Below are positions 28,892 to 36,502 of a stretch of DNA of 64,000 bases, one piece after another. The translations under genes were made by a program, and so were the position numbers. The stretch spans positions 1-64,000 of the forward strand of contig JAAYUD010000008.1 in the NCBI GenBank assembly GCA_012517855.1, read 5' to 3'. This stretch comes from Bacteroidales bacterium. Lineage in GTDB: Bacteria; Bacteroidota; Bacteroidia; Bacteroidales; Bacteroidaceae. The stretch's first letter is position 1, and each line of letters opens with the position of its first letter. The notes under the pieces are model-generated. The model made no database searches, was not told where the DNA came from, and was given only the letters and a program-made list of their open reading frames with translations.

Positions 28892-29635
28892 TTATTTTGT
28901 ATTTCTTAGTTCATTATAGAGTCTATTTTCTGCTTTCTTTTGATTAATGGACGGTTGTTGTGATGTATCTATATTTACTTCTCCTAGATTCTTAATTTCT
29001 CCATTACTGTAAGAGTAACAGTCATACCAACGTAAAGCAGAATGAGGAGCAATAATATGCCGATGCTTATTCAAAAACATATAGTCCCAGCCATCCACTT
29101 TACCTGCATATTTCAACTCAGAAGTAAAGATGAAAGAGACAATGCCCAAACCTGTATGTGGTGCCCCAATAGTTACAACAAGTTCATTCTTACCATCACC
29201 ATCCAAATCAACATTAGAGAGTTGAATATAATTGGCATTATCCAACATCCCAAATTGATCAATCAAGTTAAAGTTATCGTTATGGTTATAAACATCTTTG
29301 CAAATATCTATCTGCTTCGCCACGATCTTTATTCCACCTTTACCATTAGTTAATAAGCAAACAATTCCATTTGCTGTTTTTAGAACCATTGTTTTGCCTT
29401 TAGCTATATCCTTATAAGAAGCGAGGACATAATTATTATCGCCTATATTGAACATCTTGTTACCTTGTTCAAAAGGCTGTTCATATTCAGCCAAATCAAC
29501 GGCCCTAATAGCTTTCTTAGTTGATCCTTTCACTGGTTCAACCGTTGAAACTAAAAGGGCCCTATTGTTAATTCCATGAGAACAAGACACTGCAACCATA
29601 AGAGAAATAAATAATAAATAAAGATTGTGCTTCAT
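28892..29635 (-). CDS. Lipoprotein with an EF-like DxDGDG repeat
   Basis: From ATG 29635 (247 residues) the product starts MKHNLYLLFISLMVAVSC, a lipoprotein signal. A single VDLDGDGKNELVVTIG near the middle matches the calcium-binding loop of VCBS/FG-GAP repeats. An AAAGGAGA ribosome-binding site lies just before ATG 29635, which favours it over the frame start at 29665. The gene is followed 5 nt later by the zinc-ribbon gene. Function unknown; surface exposure is likely. Confidence 0.7.
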   Translation of the reverse strand: MKHNLYLLFISLMVAVSCSHGINNRALLVSTVEPVKGSTKKAIRAVDLAEYEQPFEQGNKMFNIGDNNYVLASYKDIAKGKTMVLKTANGIVCLLTNGKGGIKIVAKQIDICKDVYNHNDNFNLIDQFGMLDNANYIQLSNVDLDGDGKNELVVTIGAPHTGLGIVSFIFTSELKYAGKVDGWDYMFLNKHRHIIAPHSALRWYDCYSYSNGEIKNLGEVNIDTSQQPSINQKKAENRLYNELRNTK

Positions 29636-29688
29636 AAAATCTCCTTTTACAGTTTTTATCTCCATTTAAAAACAGTTTCTTTACCGCA

Positions 29689-29847
29689 CTATTTGTCATT
29701 CATAATGTACCCTATAATAAACACAATGGTAATTATTGCACTAACTACCCAAGTAGCGGTAACAGAAGAAACAAAATTCACGATCATAGAAATGACTCCT
29801 ACTATAATTAGCAAAATAAATAGTATCGCAATCAAAGAATTTTTCAT
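29689..29847 (-). CDS. 52-residue membrane protein
   Basis: The frame encodes 52 residues with two hydrophobic stretches (SLIAILFILLIIVGVI and VVSAIITIVFIIGYI) separated by a short loop with TATW, and a charged end. It is too short for routine gene calling. It resembles the 53-residue frame at 31951-32112 in protein and DNA (the DNA words cccaagtag and gtaa line up), which supports both as real or as relics of one gene. It sits 53 nt upstream of the lipoprotein gene. Function unknown. Confidence 0.55.
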   Translation of the reverse strand: MKNSLIAILFILLIIVGVISMIVNFVSSVTATWVVSAIITIVFIIGYIMNDK

Positions 29848-29911
29848 ATCTACATTGTATCAAATTATTACTTAATATTACTCTGATAATATATCATAGC
29901 ATTTACATCTA

Positions 29912-30349
29912 TCAAATTTTAGGGCTTGCAGCTCCTTTATATAAATCTCCAGTATATCCATCACTGAATGATAGAAGCGAGGTATCAACATGGTTGAGAC
30001 TGTATCTTCTAAATGAATCTGTTCCATGCCATTTTATCATAAGTCCTACAATTCCTCGTTCATATTGTATAAACCATTCACCGTCTGTCGTCTCATCCTT
30101 TTCAACAGTCCATTTACCATTGATCTTATAGGCACTCTTTTGATAGCAGGTTACAACAGAATTAGTAGAAAAAGTATAGCTCATAAATAAGTACGAAGTC
30201 TCAGTCTGAGATTCACGACACCATTTACCATATAGCAACGAAGAATATTGTTTAACATAGTCCACCTTTTCAGTGTCATTTTTACTACAAGAAACGCTAC
30301 ATAAACTAAAAACAAGTAACAACAAACTTAAATAACTAAATCTTTTCAT
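29912..30349 (-). CDS. Small lipoprotein, lipocalin-like
   Basis: The 145-residue product has a lipoprotein signal (MKRFSYLSLLLLVFSLCSVSC). The mature part is beta-rich with LYGKWCRES and INGKWTVEKDETTDGEWF, the GxW pattern seen in lipocalin-like Bacteroidetes lipoproteins. It is preceded directly by leader copy 1 (30367-30414). Ligand and role are unknown. Confidence 0.75.
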   Translation of the reverse strand: MKRFSYLSLLLLVFSLCSVSCSKNDTEKVDYVKQYSSLLYGKWCRESQTETSYLFMSYTFSTNSVVTCYQKSAYKINGKWTVEKDETTDGEWFIQYERGIVGLMIKWHGTDSFRRYSLNHVDTSLLSFSDGYTGDLYKGAASPKI

Positions 30350-30366
30350 ATTGGAATAATTGATGT

Positions 30367-30414
30367 GCTTCCTTTTCTCCTCTGGAAAGCTGTTATAAAA
30401 AAGGGCGTGGAGAC
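30367..30414 (-). promoter_or_regulatory. Pseudoknot leader, copy 1
   Basis: Read on the minus strand: TCTCC (30413-30409), an 18-nt spacer starting ACGC, then a hairpin whose arms are GCTTTCC (30390-30384) and GGAAGC (30372-30367). The loop contains GGAGA (30380-30376), which pairs with TCTCC. The hairpin ends 17 nt before the lipoprotein ATG. A GC stem (AGGGCGT/ACGCCCT, 30434-30402) followed by six T overlaps the upstream arm and looks like a terminator that could compete. Compared with copies 2 and 3, TCTCC/GGAGA replaces GTTCC/GGAAC, a compensatory change. Confidence 0.6.
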
Positions 30415-30535
30415 TTTAATATTATTAACGCCCTATAGTCACATTCACTCGAACAAATATCATTGATTGTATAAACATATTACAACACAAGGAGCAGCAT
30501 AAAAGCCATCCGCTCAAATGCCACTCCCCATATGA

Positions 30536-30907
30536 TTATTTCTTCTTGGTGTACGTAATTGAATGTGTATCCGAATCCGCAAGTTTGAGAGTCGTTTCCG
30601 TTAATGTTACGGTATAAGTTTCAGGATCTCCATCTCCATAATCAATAACCAATTGATCCCCACTATAAGTGTATTTAAACGGATCCGTTTCTGTTTTTTC
30701 CGTTTCCTTATCATAAGAGTCAGATGTCCCAGTACCGTTGGAAGTAAAGGTGTAGGTCTTCGTATAGTCTACACCATCAAGTAGCCAGCTACCTACAATG
30801 GTTAATTTACTTTCAGAGTCATCATCACTACTTTTGCTACAAGAAACAAAACCTGCCGTTAATAGAATCATTAACAATGCCATTCCATAAAATCTAACTT
30901 TTTTCAT
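30536..30907 (-). CDS. Small lipoprotein, lipocalin-like
   Basis: The 123-residue product has a lipoprotein signal with the anchor in FVSCSKSSDDD; the acidic stretch after Cys resembles the Bacteroides surface-export signal, so display on the cell surface is plausible. The mature part (IVGSWLLDGVDYTKTYTF; GDQLVIDYGDGDPETYTV) is a beta-rich lipocalin-like domain. Leader copy 2 lies just before its start. It is similar in layout to the neighbour at 29912 but not closely related in sequence. Confidence 0.8.
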   Translation of the reverse strand: MKKVRFYGMALLMILLTAGFVSCSKSSDDDSESKLTIVGSWLLDGVDYTKTYTFTSNGTGTSDSYDKETEKTETDPFKYTYSGDQLVIDYGDGDPETYTVTLTETTLKLADSDTHSITYTKKK

Positions 30908-30921
30908 AAAAAATAATTTGT

Positions 30922-30974
30922 GCTTCCCTGTTCCTCTACGGAAAGCGATATTAATATTATAAGATGCGGGGAAC
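30922..30974 (-). promoter_or_regulatory. Pseudoknot leader, copy 2
   Basis: On the minus strand: GTTCC (30974-30970), a 23-nt spacer starting CCCGCATCTTA, then a 7-bp hairpin GCTTTCC (30946-30940) and GGGAAGC (30928-30922). The 11-nt loop holds GGAAC (30934-30930), complementary to GTTCC. Fourteen nt separate the hairpin from the ATG at 30907. Confidence 0.6.
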
Positions 30975-31012
30975 TCAAACTATTATCAGCTTGCACACCT
31001 TGGTTATAAATA

Positions 31013-31954
31013 TTACTGTATTACATTGTTCTTTTCATCCCACAGACTATATGTATTCCTACTCTTGAATAAGTACAAAAGACTTTTGAATCTGCTTCTG
31101 ATGATATTTTTTCTCAGCGAATGGGAGTGTATGCCTTCGAGTGTGGATATATCAAAAGCTTCTCCCCGCTTCATTAAATCTTTGCGGAAAGAAGAAGACG
31201 TGAGTTTCCATTTATCCAAGAACTGAATATGCCCTTGGTTTTTCTTTATCCTCCTTGTTGAATGTGCTTCAAAATGATAGACACGGCTTTTTGACAGTCC
31301 CTTGAACAAACGTATTCCTGCCATCCACAGTTTTGCGGAAAAATCAGGATCACTGTACATTCCTGGAGAAAACTCGATACTATAACCGCCTACTAAGTCC
31401 CATATATCTTTGTGAACGATATTCGGGGGCAAAGTAGCTCCAAACCAATCGGGCATTTTGTAATCCATGTATTCACCAAGCAGTTTCTTTTCATCAAACG
31501 TTTGAGGGCTATCTCCATAGTTCGCTGGAGATATTACACACGATCCGCTATCGGGACGTGGTTGAAGCATGGTAGAGGAGAAGAAGAATTTGTTGTCATT
31601 CAACTTTACGATTTCATCATATAGCGCCTTATCCCAAAGAGGGCAGACGTACATATCATCATTCAGGTATAAGATGTAATCGGTCTTGACTTTCGTTCTC
31701 AACAAGTTGAGTGCCCAACAGATGCCGATATTTGAAGAGCTGTAGGTGTATTCCAGATTTTCGTTCTGTACCCACTCCAATGTTCCATCAGTCCCCTCAT
31801 TGACATGAACGAGTATCTGATGATTGTAAAACGAGTTTTTGCGTATGCTGGCAATGCAAAGTTTTAAATAGTCCAGACTATTCCAAGTAGGTATTAAAAT
31901 CGAGAAAAGAGGCTCATCACGTTGGTAGTGACTCTGAAAAGTATGTTGGCTCAT
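31013..31954 (-). CDS. Glycosyltransferase family 2 on the island
   Basis: From ATG 31954 (313 residues) the product has FSILIPTWNSLDYLKLCIASI, a nucleotide-binding region with NEGTDGTLEW, and the metal-binding YLNDDMYVCP near residue 110. It has no signal peptide. The ATG overlaps the stop of the 53-residue frame (ATGA), which suggests coupled translation; a TTG two codons earlier is the only longer start. It is the only glycan gene on the island and may modify the host's surface glycans. Confidence 0.85.
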   Translation of the reverse strand: MSQHTFQSHYQRDEPLFSILIPTWNSLDYLKLCIASIRKNSFYNHQILVHVNEGTDGTLEWVQNENLEYTYSSSNIGICWALNLLRTKVKTDYILYLNDDMYVCPLWDKALYDEIVKLNDNKFFFSSTMLQPRPDSGSCVISPANYGDSPQTFDEKKLLGEYMDYKMPDWFGATLPPNIVHKDIWDLVGGYSIEFSPGMYSDPDFSAKLWMAGIRLFKGLSKSRVYHFEAHSTRRIKKNQGHIQFLDKWKLTSSSFRKDLMKRGEAFDISTLEGIHSHSLRKNIIRSRFKSLLYLFKSRNTYSLWDEKNNVIQ

Positions 31955-32112
31955 ATCCAATTATTAATGCCCTTCTGTTCCCATCGAAGGGCAATAAATA
32001 AAAGAAGCGTGGGAACTATTGCTATTACCGCATTGAGGCTCTCGACTGCCCAAGTAGAAGTAATAAACAATAGCCCACGCCAATATCGTATATAGATTAC
32101 AGGTCTGTGCAT
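31951..32112 (-). CDS. 53-residue membrane protein overlapping the glycosyltransferase
   Basis: The frame encodes 53 residues with a hydrophobic core (ITSTWAVESLNAVIAIV, then LLLFIAL). It resembles the 52-residue protein at 29689-29847 around STW/ATW and the following Ile/Val run. It ends in an ATGA overlap with the glycosyltransferase start. Its 3' third also contains leader copy 3, so this part may be RNA structure read through as codons. Either a real coupled gene or a relic; moderate doubt remains. Confidence 0.45.
   Translation of the reverse strand: MHRPVIYIRYWRGLLFITSTWAVESLNAVIAIVPTLLLFIALRWEQKGINNWI
31968..32016 (-). promoter_or_regulatory. Pseudoknot leader, copy 3
   Basis: On the minus strand: GTTCCC (32016-32011), a 17-nt spacer starting ACGCTTCTTTTA, then an 8-bp hairpin TGCCCTTC (31993-31986) and GAAGGGCA (31975-31968). 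The 10-nt loop holds GGGAAC (31982-31977), complementary to GTTCCC over 6 bp. Thirteen nt separate it from the glycosyltransferase ATG. The hairpin stem differs from copy 2 but is fully paired, a second sign of covariation. Upstream GCGTGGG (32081-32075) could pair instead with CCCACGC. Confidence 0.6.
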
Positions 32113-32257
32113 GTAATTATATAGCATTGACGTGAGCGTTCTTGTCTACTATCCTTCTACTGTGAAATTGTCGAGATTTCAATGCAGGATAATATCTTAA
32201 ACGCTCTTCGTTACAATCTATGTCTTTTAAGTAGAATTTTCTCTACCTAAACAGCTG

Positions 32258-32288
32258 CAAATGTACGAAAAGCGCTTTAATATTCAAG
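32258..32288 (-). promoter_or_regulatory. Promoter of the glycosyltransferase-lipoprotein unit
   Basis: On the minus strand CTTG (32288-32285), 19 nt, then TACATTTG (32265-32258). The transcript would start near 32251, giving a leader of about 140 nt before the 53-codon frame. Bases 32289-32409 hold nothing else I can name. Confidence 0.55.
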
Positions 32289-32409
32289 TTAAAAGGGAAA
32301 ATAAATTTACTGTCTCATTAATAACTAAAAATCCGTATCCTATTATATTATCAGACTCTATTTATCTGTTTAGGATTTATAAGACTGACTAAAATTCGAA
32401 GGAATTTTA

Positions 32410-33417
32410 TTACCTTCTAACTTTCTTTTTACGCTTTCTGCTCTTTGTATTTGCTTTATTGTAAATACTATATTCATTTTCGCATATATTAAGAAAATCT
32501 GGTCTTTTCAACATCTTTTGCAAGACATCAACAAGGTTTTTACCGTATTTATGAATTGTATTTCTCCCATTTGCTATGGCTGTATGATATTTCGGTTTCT
32601 CCTTAATTTTTAATTTATAGATAATTGATTGCATTTGATAGCTATTAAGGCATAGAGAATCTTGTAAATCTTTCGTTCTCAAAGGATATAATTCATCTGA
32701 TGGTATTGTAGATTCTTTACTGATAACTCCACTCACATTGCCTATTAGTTTTAGTGTAGGAGCACCATCTTTTTCAGTAAAATGCCCTTCTTTTATAAAA
32801 TTAATCTGCTTCAAAATGCTCTCATCAATAATAACTTTTTCATTACCTATTTCAACTTCACCTTTATAGCTATCTAAAAGATGTACATTCCTCGGACCTA
32901 CAGTAGCAATTTTATCAATATGCTTTATCCATAAGATTCTCTCTTTTTCTCGTTCTTTATCAAGTATGTTTTTTAATTCTGCATATTCTATTTCTTTTGT
33001 TTCAGCGCGATATCTGTAGTAAATAGCCCCTTCACGTAGTATTCCATTTTTGACTTTTTTACAAAGAACCGGTTTTTCGTAACTTTCTTCTACAGATAGG
33101 ACACCCAGCTCTACATTATGAGCATTAACAATCTCCATCTTCCAATTAATCTCTTGAGAAAAATGGTCTCTAATTTTCCTGTCTATTTCAGCAGGATCTA
33201 TCTCTTTAAACCTGTTATTTGTCATCCCTAATGGAATATGTGGCGAATCATTAATTCCAAAAACAATAGATCCTCCTTTATTATTTGCCATTCCTACCAG
33301 AGTTTTAATATATTGTAGCAAACTATCTCCCATTTGAAAGTTTTTTTTATATTCAAGATTAAAACTTTCTCTATTTACAATATAACCCCTACTATCTGCT
33401 TTCAATAAAATATCCAT
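32410..33417 (-). CDS. AlbA_2 (Schlafen-type) DNA/RNA-binding domain protein
   Basis: From ATG 33417 (335 residues) the N-terminal 140 residues have the AlbA_2 pattern: FNLEYKKNFQ, IKTLVGMANNKGGSIVFGIND and GAIYYRYRAETKEI. The C-terminal part includes a probable winged-helix region (LKQINFIKEGHFTEKDGAPTLKL), and the protein ends in a very basic tail (KSRKRKKKVRR), which suggests nucleic-acid binding. Proteins of this family are regulators or defence components. It is divergent from the restriction endonuclease gene, with 156 nt between them. A defence role is inferred only from position. Confidence 0.75.
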   Translation of the reverse strand: MDILLKADSRGYIVNRESFNLEYKKNFQMGDSLLQYIKTLVGMANNKGGSIVFGINDSPHIPLGMTNNRFKEIDPAEIDRKIRDHFSQEINWKMEIVNAHNVELGVLSVEESYEKPVLCKKVKNGILREGAIYYRYRAETKEIEYAELKNILDKEREKERILWIKHIDKIATVGPRNVHLLDSYKGEVEIGNEKVIIDESILKQINFIKEGHFTEKDGAPTLKLIGNVSGVISKESTIPSDELYPLRTKDLQDSLCLNSYQMQSIIYKLKIKEKPKYHTAIANGRNTIHKYGKNLVDVLQKMLKRPDFLNICENEYSIYNKANTKSRKRKKKVRR

Positions 33418-33540
33418 ATAATTCAAGAATTAATGGTATTACGTGCTTATAAATTTTACTATTAGCAAATATAATAATAATATTTACATGCTGTTAGCAA
33501 TATTCACTTTTATTTCAAACTGAATATCCTATAAAAAGCA

Positions 33541-33548
33541 TATCTTTG
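33541..33548 (+). promoter_or_regulatory. -7 box for the restriction endonuclease gene
   Basis: TATCTTTG, 25 nt before the ATG. No good TTTG element is seen at the usual distance. Confidence 0.4.
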
Positions 33549-33573
33549 TACACTAATTTATAATTCTTTACTC

Positions 33574-34668
33574 ATGGATTTAACAAAAGCACCTTTATCT
33601 CTAAATTCGGTTATTTCTGGAGAACAAATAGCGAACGAACTAAAAGTATTATTGGGGGAAAAAATTATTCTCACGTTTAAAGCGCGCACAGATGGTTCAA
33701 ACTTACGAAAAATGATAACGAATATCTTGAGTAAAAATGTTTCTATAGTAGCTGATGAAAAATCATATAAGATATTACCTCTCAAGGGAAAAGGCATTCC
33801 AAGACTGTTAGCGGTATTAGCAGACACGTATATAGTAACAAGTGGTAAAAGTTATAATTTGCAGGTGTGGAATAGAATCCCCAATAGCAGCTCTCCATTA
33901 GTTATTTACACTAACGGAGATTTTATTACTGCCAAAGATATTAGACTCATTTTAGTTAAGATTGATATGAATAATTTTACTATAGATTCAATTATTACCA
34001 TGTCACCACAATATATAAAAGAACATTTTGGAGAATTTGGCAAACCAACGATTAAGAGTCAGCTTCTAATATCAGCTATTGAACGTGATAAGATTATTAA
34101 AAACGGAGGAGTCTTCTTTAATTCAGATTCTATTAGAATGAGTAAACACACAAATAAGCAATATATCAAGCCGCATTACAAGTCTGATGATCCACCTACA
34201 AATGATATGTTACTGTCTCTTGACGTTATAAAGGAGATTGTAGCGGAAAAGTTAATCGGAAAGAAACTTGAAGACTCAGACACCAAGACGAAAGGACAAA
34301 CATTAGAACGAATAGTAATTGACTTACTGGGTTACAGTTCTAATAGCAAATTAGTAGGAGGGTATCCCGACATTCCAAACCAATTATTGGAAGTGAAAGT
34401 TCAAGATACCCAAACTGTCGATTTGGGTAAGTATAGTCCGCAATATGAGGAACCGACTGATTATTCTAATTTTACGACGTTTGATGTCAGATATTTAATT
34501 GCTTTTACTAATCCCAAAAGCCATATAATTGAAGGTCTTATTCTATCAAACGGAGAAGCTTTAGGACAAACATTTACATATGTGAGTGACAAAAGCTATA
34601 AATGTCAACGCTCTATTCCAATGGATTTTTTTGAAAAATATTCAGGGAAAAGTTTATTCAATCCTTAA
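33574..34668 (+). CDS. Type II restriction endonuclease, PD-(D/E)XK type
   Basis: The 364-residue product has a PD-(D/E)XK core in the C-terminal half: Glu245 in GQTLERIVID, PD at 265-266 and LEVK at 272-275. The N-terminal 200 residues have no motif I know and could recognise DNA. It is convergent with the adjacent adenine methyltransferase and overlaps it by 15 nt, which marks the two as a restriction-modification pair. No controller (C) protein gene is visible. Recognition sequence unknown. Confidence 0.8.
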   Translation: MDLTKAPLSLNSVISGEQIANELKVLLGEKIILTFKARTDGSNLRKMITNILSKNVSIVADEKSYKILPLKGKGIPRLLAVLADTYIVTSGKSYNLQVWNRIPNSSSPLVIYTNGDFITAKDIRLILVKIDMNNFTIDSIITMSPQYIKEHFGEFGKPTIKSQLLISAIERDKIIKNGGVFFNSDSIRMSKHTNKQYIKPHYKSDDPPTNDMLLSLDVIKEIVAEKLIGKKLEDSDTKTKGQTLERIVIDLLGYSSNSKLVGGYPDIPNQLLEVKVQDTQTVDLGKYSPQYEEPTDYSNFTTFDVRYLIAFTNPKSHIIEGLILSNGEALGQTFTYVSDKSYKCQRSIPMDFFEKYSGKSLFNP

Positions 34669-36330
34669 GCCAAATGCTCGTTCAACCAGAGAATCAATCA
34701 ACCTTTCATAATTTATAAGTTCTTTTTTGCATTTGTTACCTGAGTATAGTTCTTTAACAATTTCAATTATTCTTATTGAATATAGACATTTAGGGTTAGG
34801 CATAGGATATTTCTCTACATATTGGGAGAGGTATCTTCTACGCCCATTATATAGTTTATTATTAAAACATAAATCATGATAGCGTTCCATTACTTTAGAA
34901 TTAGCTACACCAACAATTAGATAAAGTAAATTTTCTTCTTCTTCATTGGTTGCAGCCAACCAATAGCAATTGCCATTAACTATTGCACCTGTTTTATCAA
35001 TAGCAAAGCGTGGTTCCACACTAATATCAGCAAATACTATTTTAGGATATTCCCACATTTTAGGATTTTGTGGCACCCAATATTCATACCACTTTCTTTT
35101 TGTATTTATCAAATAAGTCCTTGCTTCCAATCTAGTTTTATGTTTTAAAAAAAACGCTTTAGCATGTGGGAAAAAATTTATATCAAGTACACTTTTTTTT
35201 CCGTTAATCTCAATATGTGGATAAATGACTTTTTTTAGCTTTTTTGCTATAGTCCATTTAGTAATATCTTCTTGTGATATGATTTCCCTAAAAAAATCTT
35301 GTTCAGGCATTCCTTCATCATTTTTCCATTTGTCATAGAAAAAAACTTCATCAGCACACGATTTTACACCAACTCGAACTTTGAATTTATCCACGACAGA
35401 AAATGCTTTATTACGATTTATAGTATCTATAAAAAAAGTCTCTTCTGTTGTGTTCATCTGCCATATTTCAGAGGCAACGAGAGGACGTTGAAAACGACCG
35501 ACACTGTAATCAAATTTTTTGTTGTCAACTTGATACAATCCACTTAAATTCGAGTTTAAAATATCAAAAACAGAATTAGCACTCAATTTAGTTTTTTTAT
35601 TTGTTGTGTTTTCATATATCTTCTTGAAAATAGCTGTGTTATCATAATGTTCTTTGTTAGGATTTTTTCTACCAATAAAAATTGCAGGTAGAACGGCAGC
35701 ATCAAATAACTTAGTATCTCCCAGGTCAATTATTTCTAACACATCATAATTATTTAATAGATATTGCCTGATTTCTGCACCACTTTTAGTAGTTAAGTAT
35801 CTATTGGATGTTATCACGCCCAATATGCCACCTTCACGCAATGATTCAGTCATATTAATTAGAAAAGGAAAATATAAATCTATCTTCCCTTTCAGCTTAT
35901 ATAATTTAGCTATTTCCTGTGCTTTTTCAGCACCTAGCACCTGAGTCCTAACGTATGGTGGATTTGCTATAATAATATCATTGCACGCATATCCATTAAA
36001 TAATGTACCTATGCGATCTTGAATATAGTCTTTTAATTTTATATTAGCTTTTATCGTAGGAAATGTTTTCTCTATTCGCCTAATAGTCTTTTCTATATAT
36101 TCTTTAGAGGTGTCAGATCCAGATAACTCAAAATGTATTTTTTTTTCTGTGAGCTTTTCTGATATTGCTGTTAATAAAGCACCATCACCACAAGCTGGAT
36201 CATCAACTTTTAACACACCATTTACTGATATATATTTAATAATTCTAGATGCTAAAAAATTTGATAACAAAGGTGATGTGAATGTAGCACCACTTTTCTT
36301 TATTTCATTATATCCACTAATTGTTTTCAA
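34654..36330 (-). CDS. N6-adenine DNA methyltransferase, TaqI-like (gamma class)
   Basis: The 558-residue enzyme has motif X near the start (SGATFTSPLLSNFLA), motif I DPACGDG at 44-50 and the catalytic NPPY at 123-126. The C-terminal half contains the TaqI-like target-recognition region (WEYPKIVFADISVEPRFAID, then GNCYWLA). Motif order X-I-IV-TRD is the gamma class. It protects host DNA against the endonuclease encoded on the other strand. A TACTTTTG box at 36349-36356 (minus) is a likely promoter. Confidence 0.92.
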   Translation of the reverse strand: MKTISGYNEIKKSGATFTSPLLSNFLASRIIKYISVNGVLKVDDPACGDGALLTAISEKLTEKKIHFELSGSDTSKEYIEKTIRRIEKTFPTIKANIKLKDYIQDRIGTLFNGYACNDIIIANPPYVRTQVLGAEKAQEIAKLYKLKGKIDLYFPFLINMTESLREGGILGVITSNRYLTTKSGAEIRQYLLNNYDVLEIIDLGDTKLFDAAVLPAIFIGRKNPNKEHYDNTAIFKKIYENTTNKKTKLSANSVFDILNSNLSGLYQVDNKKFDYSVGRFQRPLVASEIWQMNTTEETFFIDTINRNKAFSVVDKFKVRVGVKSCADEVFFYDKWKNDEGMPEQDFFREIISQEDITKWTIAKKLKKVIYPHIEINGKKSVLDINFFPHAKAFFLKHKTRLEARTYLINTKRKWYEYWVPQNPKMWEYPKIVFADISVEPRFAIDKTGAIVNGNCYWLAATNEEEENLLYLIVGVANSKVMERYHDLCFNNKLYNGRRRYLSQYVEKYPMPNPKCLYSIRIIEIVKELYSGNKCKKELINYERLIDSLVERAFGLRIE

Positions 36331-36400
36331 AGATATTTATTTTAGTTGCAAAAGTACAATTTTTAATTTATAAATAATCACTTCTATGAAAAATAAAAAA

Positions 36401-36488
36401 GGATGTGTCTTAGTACTTGAAAATAGAAATTATGGCACTACAAAACTTAGTTTCAGGTAAATATTCCAAAAGGAATTTTGACACATCC
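36401..36488. repeat. Inverted repeat ggatgtgtc / gacacatcc
   Basis: Perfect 9-bp arms at 36401-36409 and 36480-36488 enclose 70 nt that contain a small attcc/ggaat hairpin. It lies 14 nt past the stop of the tyrosine recombinase gene. It could end transcription from both sides or be a recombination site; I cannot decide. Confidence 0.4.
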
Positions 36489-36502
36489 TCTAATTTATTT
36501 TA

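Noticed and set aside
30367-32016. Leader copies as integron attC sites
   Set aside because: They lack the GTTRRRY and RYYYAAC core pairs, lie before and not after genes, and no integron-type integrase is present.
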